Origin: Gammaproteobacteria bacterium
Lineage (GTDB): Bacteria > Pseudomonadota > Gammaproteobacteria > Ga0077536
Direction: 5' to 3'
Length of the DNA stretch: 39,840 bases
NCBI GenBank assembly: GCA_020849475.1
Contig: JADLGE010000090.1
Span: forward strand, 1 to 39,840
The notes below the pieces were generated by a model. That model did not search any database, was not told where the DNA came from, and worked only from the letters and a program-made list of their open reading frames with translations. Below, piece after piece: positions 15,371 to 23,071 of this stretch. Positions within the stretch are counted from its first letter, which is position 1, and each line of letters starts with the position of its first letter. A program made the translations under genes and the position numbers.

Positions 15371-16558
15371 TCAGCTCTTTGCGAGCAGCTCGCGCAGTTC
15401 CGATAACAACTTCGCGCCGATGCCGACTATCCACGCCATGAGCACGTCCTGGTGGGTCTTGCGGTTGCGGGCGATGCGCCACGCAGTGCCGAGTGCGATC
15501 ACGCCCTGCACCCAGCCGCACAGCACCTTGTAGTAATGCAGCGTCTCGACATCGATGCGCACACCGCTTTCATCCTGGTAGCGTGCGAGGAATTCGTGTT
15601 CAGGGATGAGGCCCGCCACCAGCCAGGTCTTGCCATCCTCGGCGACCAGACCGTAGGCGCGGTTCATGGCCCATGCAAGATCGAAATGCGGATCGCCGAT
15701 GCGCGCCATCTCCCAGTCGAGGATGGCGGTGATGCGCGCGTCGTGCTCGGTGAAAAGAAAATTGCCCATGCGATAGTCGCCATGCAAGAGCGCGGGCCTC
15801 GCGCAGGGCGGCATGTTGCGACGCAGCCACGCACAGGCGAGGCGCATGAGCGGCACATCTTCGTCGGCATCTTCTTCCCACACCCGCTCCCAATGGTTGA
15901 GCGTGCGCTCGATGCAGGCGGTGCCGGCGGCGTGCTGCTCAAAGCTCGGCAAGACCAGGGTGCTCGCCGGGGTGCGATGCACGCGGGCGATGGCGGACAC
16001 GAACTGCGGGCCCAGGCTGTCGCGCCAGCGTGCCGCGAGCTGTGTGCCCATGCCACTCGCCTGACTGGTGGCCTCGCGTGGTTTGGTCACGCCGTCGACG
16101 AAGCCATAGACGATGGCGGGGTAGGGCAGGTGACGCGCCTCGTCATCCACCCAGTAGACCGGCGGCACCGGCACGATGCCGTGCATGGCCGCCAGCACTT
16201 CGAATTCGCGCAGGCGACTGCTCTCGACCACCGACTCGGCGGGCTGCATGCGCAGCACCATGGCGCTCTTGCGCCGTGCTTCAGCCGGCGGCGACCACTC
16301 GAGCGTGAACGCCATCTGCAGTTTCGAGGCGCCACCGGTCAGCCAGCGCGCGTCGCTGATCGCGAAATCGTCGCCGATGTTGGCGCGAATCAGCGCCGCG
16401 CTGCCATCGCGCAAGGCGCGCAAATCCTGATGCACATAGCCCGCGCCCGCGCGCTCGGTGAGCTTGCGCGTCAGGATGCGATCGATCTCCGGCTCACAGG
16501 CGAAGCGCGTGCGCAGCGCCGCGATGGCCGCCGCCGAGGGCTGGTCCTTATCCAGCAT
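15371..16558 (-). CDS. APH-fold phosphotransferase, LvaA / ACAD10-11 kinase-like (unit 2)
   Basis: This 395-residue protein is a close paralogue in layout of the kinase at 12244-13428. The motifs are WLTGGASKLQMAFTLEW, MVLRMQPAESVVESSRL, the catalytic loop LLHGDYRMGNFLF and the metal site ILDWEMARIGDPHFDLAW. I chose ATG 16558, which overlaps the end of the upstream gene by 11 bases and gives a length matching the paralogue; an ATG at 16615 would add 19 residues with no family signal. Its small partner follows 18 bases downstream. Two complete kinase/partner units facing each other across a repeat suggest two related substrates or an inverted duplication that has since diverged. Confidence 0.85.
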   Translation of the reverse strand: MLDKDQPSAAAIAALRTRFACEPEIDRILTRKLTERAGAGYVHQDLRALRDGSAALIRANIGDDFAISDARWLTGGASKLQMAFTLEWSPPAEARRKSAMVLRMQPAESVVESSRLREFEVLAAMHGIVPVPPVYWVDDEARHLPYPAIVYGFVDGVTKPREATSQASGMGTQLAARWRDSLGPQFVSAIARVHRTPASTLVLPSFEQHAAGTACIERTLNHWERVWEEDADEDVPLMRLACAWLRRNMPPCARPALLHGDYRMGNFLFTEHDARITAILDWEMARIGDPHFDLAWAMNRAYGLVAEDGKTWLVAGLIPEHEFLARYQDESGVRIDVETLHYYKVLCGWVQGVIALGTAWRIARNRKTHQDVLMAWIVGIGAKLLSELRELLAKS

Positions 16559-17738
16559 CTGCACCGAAGTAACGCTGCTTCGAAGCCGCGACCGCCGCCA
16601 GTGAGTCGAGATCATTCGCCGCGTGCGCCATGCGTTCGATGAAGGTCAGGCTCGCGGCGCGCGGCTGCATGGCCGGTGCTTCCGGCGGTTGTCCGAGCGT
16701 GCCGGTCCACCATGCCAGGGCGCCGAACATCTGCGCGCGATAGGCCAGCCATGCTTCGTCGAAATCGATGGCCGGCACGCCCTTCTCGCGCATGAGTTCG
16801 AGGTAGTACTTGAGCAGGTCCTTTTCCCACGCGCGACGTTGGTCGACACTGAGCGCAGTGGAAATGCCATAGGACAGATCACGACTCCAATGGCCTTTGC
16901 ACGAGCATTGCCAGTCGGTCAGTCCCATGCGGTCGGGCGCGGCGACGTACCAGTTCTTCAGGTGCACATCGGAATGCACCAGCATGCGCGGCAGGCGGCT
17001 GTGCAGGGCGATGGCATCGACGGTGGCCGGCCAGATGGCTTGTTCATGCTTGAACAGTTCAGCGGGAATCACTTCCCGCGCTTCGGTAAAGCCACGCTGA
17101 CAGGCCTGCTCGAAGCCCGCTTCCTTGGCGGTGATGGCGAAATAATCCTCCCAGGTGTTCCACGGCGCGAGCGTGGTGTCGAGTTCCGGGCTCTGGTAGT
17201 AGGCCGCATGCACCGACGACAGCACACGCATCTGGCTGCGCGCGAGCTCCAGCGTCATGGGCGTTGAGTAATTGCAGAATTCCACTTCCTTGGCGATGTC
17301 GCGCATGATGACGATGGAATTGAGCGAACGCGGATTGAAACGCGCGTGCAGACACACCGGTGCTTCGATATCGAGCTTGGGACGCACTTTCTGGAAGAAC
17401 GTCACTTCCGCTTCGATACCGCCGTTCATGCCGATGATGAAGCGGTTCTCGAGATGCTGGGTCGATTTGCCGAACACCGTGGCCGGCAGATTGGCGGCGC
17501 GGCCGGCGTCGTTGTATTCGAGAAAGATGCGGCGGCGGCTGGCGGTGCCTTCGTCCTTGCTGTCGAGACGATAAGCCACGACCTTCTCAGCCTTGTCACT
17601 GCCGATGAGGATGTCGGTCAACCATTCGGGGGTGATCAAATCCCATTCCAGCGGAATTTCTTCGCGGTTGTAGACCTTGCCCGCATGCGCCACTTCTTGT
17701 TCGTAGGCGGCTTTTATCTGTTCGAAACTGAGTCCCAT
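16548..17738 (-). CDS. Divergent APH/CHK-like phosphotransferase
   Basis: This 396-residue member of the same kinase superfamily has different motif details. The catalytic loop is MLVHSDVHLKNWYV (HSD...N) and the metal-binding segment is GLTDWQCSCKGHWSRDLSY. The N-terminal part (WDLITPEWLTDILIG, SRRRIFLEY) does not resemble units 1 and 2. GGGGAG seven bases before ATG 17738 fixes the start. It belongs to the broad ecdysteroid/choline-kinase-like (CHK) group, often found in bacteria that degrade steroids or hydroxylated lipids. It lies 51 bases after the TetR gene, overlaps the unit 2 kinase by 11 bases, and has no small partner of its own. Substrate unknown, probably a hydroxyl on a lipid-like or CoA-linked compound. 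Confidence 0.8.
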   Translation of the reverse strand: MGLSFEQIKAAYEQEVAHAGKVYNREEIPLEWDLITPEWLTDILIGSDKAEKVVAYRLDSKDEGTASRRRIFLEYNDAGRAANLPATVFGKSTQHLENRFIIGMNGGIEAEVTFFQKVRPKLDIEAPVCLHARFNPRSLNSIVIMRDIAKEVEFCNYSTPMTLELARSQMRVLSSVHAAYYQSPELDTTLAPWNTWEDYFAITAKEAGFEQACQRGFTEAREVIPAELFKHEQAIWPATVDAIALHSRLPRMLVHSDVHLKNWYVAAPDRMGLTDWQCSCKGHWSRDLSYGISTALSVDQRRAWEKDLLKYYLELMREKGVPAIDFDEAWLAYRAQMFGALAWWTGTLGQPPEAPAMQPRAASLTFIERMAHAANDLDSLAAVAASKQRYFGADAG

Positions 17739-17789
17739 CACATGTCTCCCCTGCGACGTTCGCACTGAACGTCGATTATTAGCAAAAAA

Positions 17790-18452
17790 TCATTTGCGCC
17801 GTGGCGGGCCAGCGACGCGCGGTGTTCTGGCCGGCGCGGCGAGTCCCGCTGCCCGCAGGATGGCCACCCAGCGTGCGCACAGGCGCTCGAAGCGTTCGCG
17901 GCCGGGCTCGACCAGCGCGCGTACCGCGAAGCCACGCGCGACGCTCATGCTGAGCGCGAGGACGTCTTCGGCGTCGGGTAGCTTCCAGCCTTGCTCGACC
18001 AGCTTTTCCAGCCACAGCCGTTCAACGCGGCTGCGATGGCTCAAGGTGCTCGCCACCAGTGCATCGCGCAGCGCGAGGTCATTGCCGCCGGCCATGAGAA
18101 TGTCGAGCGCCACGCGGAAGTAATCCGAAAAGAAGAAAGCCTGGCTGTCGGCCATGAGCGCCGCCAGGATGTCGTCGCCACCATCGAAGGCGCGAATGCG
18201 CGCCAGTGAATCTTCGGTCGATTGTGACCAGGCATATTCGATGGCCGCTTCGGCCAGCGAGTTCTTGGTCGGGAAATGATGGAGCTGCGCGCCCTGCGAC
18301 ACGCCCGCGGCGCGCGCCACGGCGGCGGTGCGGAAATTCACATAGCCGCCGTCGCGGATGACTTCATAGGCGGCCTGGGCGAGACGCCGCTGCATGCGCG
18401 CCGAGCGTTCGGCCTGGGGTACTCGCGGCAGGGGGGCGCTGCGCTCGGACAT
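17790..18452 (-). CDS. TetR-family transcriptional regulator
   Basis: This 220-residue regulator has an N-terminal TetR DNA-binding domain (about 18-68: RLAQAAYEVIRDGGYVNFRT, AVARAAGVSQGAQLHHF, PTKNSLAEAAIEYAW) and a helical ligand-binding part. It is divergent from the Rieske dioxygenase at 18617 and heads the minus-strand kinase operon, so it may control both. An 18-base palindrome at 18581-18598 is a good operator candidate. The ligand is not readable; a CoA ester or aromatic acid fits the neighbours. Confidence 0.9.
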   Translation of the reverse strand: MSERSAPLPRVPQAERSARMQRRLAQAAYEVIRDGGYVNFRTAAVARAAGVSQGAQLHHFPTKNSLAEAAIEYAWSQSTEDSLARIRAFDGGDDILAALMADSQAFFFSDYFRVALDILMAGGNDLALRDALVASTLSHRSRVERLWLEKLVEQGWKLPDAEDVLALSMSVARGFAVRALVEPGRERFERLCARWVAILRAAGLAAPARTPRVAGPPRRK

Positions 18453-18580
18453 CGCTTGAAGTCACGGACAATATCTACGGGACAAACAGTGTAACCGGTA
18501 GGCAAGGGCTTGCCAGCCTGTGGCTGCTGGGCGCCTTTCGGCATTTACTCGCGGAAGAAATCCCTGTAGTTTTAAAAAAC

Positions 18581-18598
18581 AAACCACGTACACGGTTT
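18581..18598. promoter_or_regulatory. Palindromic operator candidate for the TetR regulator
   Basis: AAACCACGTACACGGTTT has matching arms AAACC/GGTTT around a central GTAC, with 14 of 18 positions symmetrical. It lies in the TetR/dioxygenase intergenic region, five bases before the AAGGGGA ribosome site of the dioxygenase. A repressor bound there would block dioxygenase expression. Placement and symmetry are the evidence. Confidence 0.5.
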
Positions 18599-18616
18599 TT
18601 ACAAGGGGACTTCGCC

Positions 18617-19882
18617 GTGACCGCCAGCCCTTCTGCCCTGCTTGATGACGACCGTGCGCGCGGTGTGTTCCGCGTTGCGCGCCGCGCCTTCACCGACCCC
18701 GTCATCCTGGCCCGTGAGCGTGCCGCGATTTTCGACCAGTGCTGGCTCTACCTGGGCCACGAGTCCGAGATTGAAAAACCCGGCGACTACCTGACGCGCA
18801 AGGTCGCTGGTCGCGACATCATCTTTACGCGCGGCAAGGACGGCGCGGTGCGCGCCTTCTTCAACACCTGCCCCCATCGTGGCGCGCTGGTGTGCCGCGA
18901 GGCTGCCGGTAATGGCGCGATGTTCCGCTGCTTCTACCATTCCTGGGCTTTTGACCTGGAAGGCAAGCTGGTCAATCGTCCGGGTGACGAGGCCTATGGC
19001 GAGGGTACGCGCAAAGGCGGCATGCATGATTTAGTCCGTGTGCCGCGCCTCGAACAATACCGCGGCCTGTATTTCGTCCACTACCAGGCGGCCGGCGACG
19101 ATTTGAAAACCTATCTCGGCGGCGCGCTCGAATATATCGATCTGGTACTCGACCAGAGCGAGACCGCCATGGAAATTGTCGGCGGCACCCAGGCCTATGG
19201 CTTCGACGCCAACTGGAAACTACTGTGCGAGAACAGCTTCGACGGCTACCACGGTCTGCCGACCCACGTCAGCTATTTCGACTATGTGAAATCCAAGCCG
19301 GGTTCGCTGGTGGAGGTGGCCATCAAGGGCCGCGCCTTCGATCTAGGCAACGGTCATGCCGTGGTGCAGTACACCGCGCCCTGGGGTCGGCCCGTCGCGC
19401 AGACGGTGCCGGCCTGGGGCGAGGAAGCCGCGCGCGAAGTGGCGGCCATCAAGGCACGCCTGGTGGCACGCTTCGGCGCCGAGCGCGCCGAGCGCATGGC
19501 CACCACCAATCGCAATCTGCTCATCTTTCCGAACTTCGTCATCAACGACATCATGGCCGTGACCTTTCGCACGTTTTATCCGCAGGCGCCCGACAAGCAG
19601 GAAGTCAACGCCTGGGCGCTGGCGCCGCGCGAAGAATCGCCGGCCATGCGCGAACTGCGCTTGTTCAATTTCCTCGAGTTCCTGGGGCCCGGTGGTTTCG
19701 CCACGCCCGATGATTGTGAAGCGCTGGCCTTGTGCCAACGTGGCTATGGCAGTCTTGCCGGCGCCGGCTGGAATGACATTTCAAAAGGCTATTTGAGCGA
19801 CGAGCCGCAGGTCGACGATGAAGCGCAGATGCGCGCGTTCTGGCGCGAATGGCATCGCCGCGTGTCGGAGCAGCCGGCATGA
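18617..19882 (+). CDS. Rieske ring-hydroxylating dioxygenase, alpha (catalytic) subunit
   Basis: This 421-residue protein starts at GTG 18617, seven bases after AAGGGGA. The Rieske [2Fe-2S] ligands are C85, H87, C105 and H108 (CPHRG and CFYHSW). The mononuclear iron ligands are H212 and H217 in NSFDGYHGLPTH, with D365 or D366 in GFATPDDCEAL. D209 is the usual bridge between the two metal sites. It would add O2 to an aromatic ring to give a cis-dihydrodiol. The beta subunit follows with an ATGA overlap, then an extradiol dioxygenase and an SDR, so ring cleavage follows directly. No ferredoxin or reductase gene is in the window. The ACMSD-like decarboxylase downstream suggests an aromatic carboxylate substrate (benzoate, cumate or similar). 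Confidence 0.93.
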   Translation: MTASPSALLDDDRARGVFRVARRAFTDPVILARERAAIFDQCWLYLGHESEIEKPGDYLTRKVAGRDIIFTRGKDGAVRAFFNTCPHRGALVCREAAGNGAMFRCFYHSWAFDLEGKLVNRPGDEAYGEGTRKGGMHDLVRVPRLEQYRGLYFVHYQAAGDDLKTYLGGALEYIDLVLDQSETAMEIVGGTQAYGFDANWKLLCENSFDGYHGLPTHVSYFDYVKSKPGSLVEVAIKGRAFDLGNGHAVVQYTAPWGRPVAQTVPAWGEEAAREVAAIKARLVARFGAERAERMATTNRNLLIFPNFVINDIMAVTFRTFYPQAPDKQEVNAWALAPREESPAMRELRLFNFLEFLGPGGFATPDDCEALALCQRGYGSLAGAGWNDISKGYLSDEPQVDDEAQMRAFWREWHRRVSEQPA

Positions 19883-20367
19883 GCGCGTCCGTCACCCGCG
19901 GCGAACTCGAGGACTTCCTGTTCCTCGAAGCCGCCCTGCTCGACAACTGGCAGCTCGATGAATGGCTGGCGCTGTTCGTCGAGGGCGCGCGTTATTTCAT
20001 CCCGCCGGCCGGCGCCGATGACGACGCCGATCCGGCCACGTCTCTTTTTTATGTCGCCGATGACTACCATCGTCTGTGCGAACGGGTGAAGCGTCTGAAG
20101 AAACGCACCGCCCATGCCGAGTTTCCGCGCTCGCGCTGCCGGCGCATGGTCAGCAACGTGCGCTTGCTCGGCGGCGCTGACGAGCGCTTCAAGGTGACGT
20201 CCAATTTCGTCACCTGGCGCAGCAAGCTCGGCGTCACCAATACCTTCTTCGGTCATCATCTCTATGAGATGACGCGCATCGACGGGCAGTTGCGCATTCT
20301 GTCCAAGAAGACCTTTCTCGATCAGGACGACATCCGCGAGCAAGGCAAGGTCAGCATCATTCCCTGA
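19879..20367 (+). CDS. Ring-hydroxylating dioxygenase, beta subunit
   Basis: This 162-residue NTF2-fold subunit overlaps the alpha stop codon (ATGA at 19879); an upstream in-frame ATG at 19849 lies inside the alpha gene and is less likely. Typical features are FLFLEAALLDNWQLDEWLAL near the N-terminus, then YFIP and FYVADDYHRL. The basic stretch SRCRRMVSNVRLL and the C-terminal GQLRILSKKTFLDQDDI are also typical. Beta subunits have no metal and pack with alpha in an alpha3beta3 hexamer. Length is normal. It is co-transcribed with alpha and the extradiol dioxygenase nine bases downstream. Confidence 0.92.
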   Translation: MSASVTRGELEDFLFLEAALLDNWQLDEWLALFVEGARYFIPPAGADDDADPATSLFYVADDYHRLCERVKRLKKRTAHAEFPRSRCRRMVSNVRLLGGADERFKVTSNFVTWRSKLGVTNTFFGHHLYEMTRIDGQLRILSKKTFLDQDDIREQGKVSIIP

Positions 20368-20376
20368 GGGCGTTCC

Positions 20377-21282
20377 ATGTCACTCGATTTCCGCTATCGC
20401 CGCCTGGCCTACGTGGCGCTGAATGTCACCGATATCGCGCGCTCCGACAGTTTCTACCGCGACATGCTCGGCCTGCAGGCGGCGGGCGCGAGCGCCGCGG
20501 GCGAGCATTTCTATCGTTGCAGCCAGCATCACCACGATCTGATTCTTCACCAGGGGCCGCTGGCCGGCCTGCGGCGTGTGGCCTGGGAAATGGAGAGCAC
20601 GGAAGATCTTGCCAAGCTGCGCAGCCATCTCGTGCGGCTCGGCATAGGTGTGCATGTCATGGACGCCGATTACTGCGCGAGCATGGGCCTCGATGAAGCG
20701 TTCCAGATCACCGAGCCCCATACCGGCGCCACCTTCGAATACTGCGCACACATGGCCGATGCCGCCACGCCCTATACGCCCACCGTCACCCACATCGTGC
20801 GCCTCGGGCACGTGGTGCTCGGCGCCAGCGACTATGAAACCACCGAGCAGTTTTTCACCGATGCGCTCAACTACCGCATCTCGGACAGGATTGATGGCGC
20901 CGTGACTTTCATGCGCTGCTTCCCCAATCCCTTGCATCACTCTTTTGGCTTGAGCAAGTCCGACAGCAACCGCCTGCATCACGTCAATTTCATGGTCACC
21001 GACATCGACGACATCGGCCGCGCCCTGCATCGCGCGCGCAAGCGCGAGGTGCCGGTGGTGTTCGGCCCCGGCCGTCATCCGCCGTCGGAATCCATATTCC
21101 TGTATTTTCTCGACCCGGACGGCAACACCCTCGAATACAGCTTCGGCATGGAAGAGTTTCCGGAACTCGAGCCGCGCGCGCCGCGGCGCCTGCCGCTGGC
21201 CCTGGAATCGATAGACTACTGGGGCGCCACGCCGCAAGCCGAGTTCGGCAAGGGCGGCGCCATCGAAGCACGAGCAGAGTAG
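20377..21282 (+). CDS. Extradiol (catechol 2,3-type) dioxygenase, two-domain VOC family
   Basis: This 301-residue enzyme consists of two vicinal-oxygen-chelate repeats (about 8-125 and 137-262), the BphC/CmtC layout. The iron ligands expected in the C-terminal domain are present: H145 (RLGHVVLG), H201 or H202 (RLHHVNF) and E253 (GNTLEYS). DPDGNTLEYSFG is the usual end signature. It would cleave a ring diol next to the hydroxyls using Fe(II) and O2. The gene sits between the ring-hydroxylating oxygenase and an SDR that could make its diol substrate. An ACMSD-like decarboxylase downstream implies that the ring-cleavage product still carries the carboxylate. Confidence 0.9.
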   Translation: MSLDFRYRRLAYVALNVTDIARSDSFYRDMLGLQAAGASAAGEHFYRCSQHHHDLILHQGPLAGLRRVAWEMESTEDLAKLRSHLVRLGIGVHVMDADYCASMGLDEAFQITEPHTGATFEYCAHMADAATPYTPTVTHIVRLGHVVLGASDYETTEQFFTDALNYRISDRIDGAVTFMRCFPNPLHHSFGLSKSDSNRLHHVNFMVTDIDDIGRALHRARKREVPVVFGPGRHPPSESIFLYFLDPDGNTLEYSFGMEEFPELEPRAPRRLPLALESIDYWGATPQAEFGKGGAIEARAE

Positions 21283-21289
21283 GGGCCCC

Positions 21290-22033
21290 ATGCAGAATTT
21301 GAATGGCAAGACCGCGATCGTGACCGGCGCCGCCGGCGGCATTGGCTATGTGATCGCCGAGCGGCTCGCGGCAGAAGGCGCGCGTGTGTGCGTCGCGGAT
21401 ATCGCTGCCGGCGCTGAACAGGCCGCGGCGCAACTGCCCAATAACGCCACCGGATTCGTCGGCGACCTCAGCGACGAGCACACCGTGCGCGACATGATGG
21501 CGCTGACCCATGCCTTGTTCGGGCGCATCGACATCCTGGTCAACAATGCCGGCGGCGGCGTGATTCGCCCGTTTCTCGAACATACCGCCGAGACCCTCAA
21601 GCAGACCATCGACCGCAACCTGTGGACGGTGCTGTGGTGCTGTCACGCGGTGCTGCCGCTGATGGTGGCGCAGGGCGGCGGCCGCATCATCAACATCGGC
21701 GCGGACTCTGTGCGCAATGGCCTGCCCGAGCACGCCGCCTACAACGCCGCCAAGGGCGGCATGCATGGCCTGACCACCGGTCTCGCGCGTGAATTCGCGA
21801 CGCGCAACATCACCGTCAACACGGTGGCGCCGTGCATGGTGGCGACGCCGATGGTGGAAGAACTCATGGCTAAAAACGACCCGTGGGTCATGCAGTTCAA
21901 CGCAGTCATTCCCATGGGCCGCCCGGGGCGCATGGAAGAAGTGGCGTCGATGGTCGCCTACCTCGCCAGTGATGAAGCGAGCTTCGTCACCGGCCAGGTG
22001 ATCAGCGTCAACGGCGGCAGCACCATGCTCTGA
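21290..22033 (+). CDS. SDR, probable cis-dihydrodiol dehydrogenase
   Basis: This 247-residue SDR has TGAAGGIG (12-19), NNAG (85-88), Y151 and K155 (YNAAKGG). D37 (VCVADIA) points to NAD. The position that normally holds the catalytic serine, 13 residues before the tyrosine, is alanine (A138 in NIGADSVRNG); S140 is close and could substitute. Its place among the Rieske and extradiol genes makes oxidation of the cis-dihydrodiol to the diol the natural role. I recall similar GADSVR motifs in dihydrodiol dehydrogenases but could not check. The gene starts seven bases after the extradiol stop and overlaps the next gene by one base (TGATG). Confidence 0.85.
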   Translation: MQNLNGKTAIVTGAAGGIGYVIAERLAAEGARVCVADIAAGAEQAAAQLPNNATGFVGDLSDEHTVRDMMALTHALFGRIDILVNNAGGGVIRPFLEHTAETLKQTIDRNLWTVLWCCHAVLPLMVAQGGGRIINIGADSVRNGLPEHAAYNAAKGGMHGLTTGLAREFATRNITVNTVAPCMVATPMVEELMAKNDPWVMQFNAVIPMGRPGRMEEVASMVAYLASDEASFVTGQVISVNGGSTML

Positions 22034-23025
22034 TGAGCGCGCCAGCCGTCGCCACCATCATCGACGTGCACACGCACGTCGTGCCGGCCAGTTTTCCCGC
22101 CAATCCCTCGCCCGACAGCAATACGCGCTGGCCGTGCATGTGTATGCGCGGCGCCGACCAGGCGGTGATCGAATTCGCCGGCAAGGCTTTTCGCGAACTC
22201 GACGCACGCTCGTGGGATGTCACGCGCCGCATCGACGACATGGACCGCGATGGCATCGCTGCGCAGGTGCTGTCACCCATGCCGGAACTGCTGTCCTACT
22301 GGTTTTCACCAGGCGATGGCCTCGAACTTGCGCGCTACGTGAATCAGCAGATTGCCGAAATGATGGCGCGCGCGCCGCGTCGCCTGCATGGCTTGGGGAT
22401 GGTGCCGATGCAGGACGTCGAACTCGCCTGCGCCGAGCTCGCGCGCCTCAAGGCCGATGGCTTCAAGGGCGTGCAACTCGGCAGCAACATCAATGGCGTG
22501 ATGCCGGGTGACGCACGTTTCCTGCCGTTTTATGCCGAGTGCGAGCGGCTCGACATGGCGGTGTTCGTGCACGCCTTGCATCCGGTCGGCGCCGAGCGCT
22601 TGAAGGACTTTCCCGATCTCGTGCCCTTCGCCGCATTTCCGCTCGACACCGGCCTTGCCGCCATGCACCTCATCCGCGCCGGTGTGCTGGAGCGTCATGC
22701 GCGCCTGCGCATCGGATTCAGCCATGGCGGTGGGGCCGTGATCCCGCTCACCCACAGGCTCAAGCAGGGCTGGTTGAGCAGCGCTGGCTTCAACGGACTT
22801 TTGCCCCATTCTCCCCACCACTACGCGGCGCGCTGTTATTACGACAGCCTGGTGTACGACGTCGACTACCTGCGCTATCTCATGTGCGAGTTCGCGCCGG
22901 GCCAGGTGTTTGCCGGCAGCGATTATCCCTATGCCATCGCGCAGACCGATCTCGCCGGCTTTCTCGATGCCGCGGCGGCGGCCGACAGCAGCGCGTCCGC
23001 TGCGGTATCCTTCCTCGCGCTCTGA
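22033..23025 (+). CDS. ACMSD-like metal-dependent decarboxylase/hydrolase (amidohydrolase 2 family)
   Basis: This 330-residue TIM-barrel protein has metal ligands H13 and H15 (DVHTHV), H180 (VFVH) and D297 (AGSDYPY), and a catalytic histidine H231 (GFSHGGG). This is the pattern of 2-amino-3-carboxymuconate semialdehyde decarboxylase and of gamma-resorcylate-type decarboxylases. The family usually removes CO2 from a carboxyl-bearing muconate semialdehyde or aromatic acid with a zinc ion. As last gene of the Rieske/extradiol operon it fits decarboxylation of a carboxylated ring-fission product. A hydrolytic role is possible but less common. No separate C-C hydrolase gene was found. Confidence 0.85.
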   Translation: MSAPAVATIIDVHTHVVPASFPANPSPDSNTRWPCMCMRGADQAVIEFAGKAFRELDARSWDVTRRIDDMDRDGIAAQVLSPMPELLSYWFSPGDGLELARYVNQQIAEMMARAPRRLHGLGMVPMQDVELACAELARLKADGFKGVQLGSNINGVMPGDARFLPFYAECERLDMAVFVHALHPVGAERLKDFPDLVPFAAFPLDTGLAAMHLIRAGVLERHARLRIGFSHGGGAVIPLTHRLKQGWLSSAGFNGLLPHSPHHYAARCYYDSLVYDVDYLRYLMCEFAPGQVFAGSDYPYAIAQTDLAGFLDAAAAADSSASAAVSFLAL

Positions 23026-23071
23026 GCAGTCGCGCGCCAGGTGTGGCGCATCATCCAGTTCCAGGAAGGCC

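Noticed and set aside
12244..17738. Antibiotic resistance by aminoglycoside phosphotransferases
   Set aside because: The APH fold is shared, but pairing with small partners and location among acyl-CoA genes favour a metabolic kinase.
22910..23071. N-terminal extension of the epimerase
   Set aside because: The frame is open but overlaps the decarboxylase gene and lacks family sequence; ATG 23072 has a good ribosome site and starts exactly at the conserved first strand.
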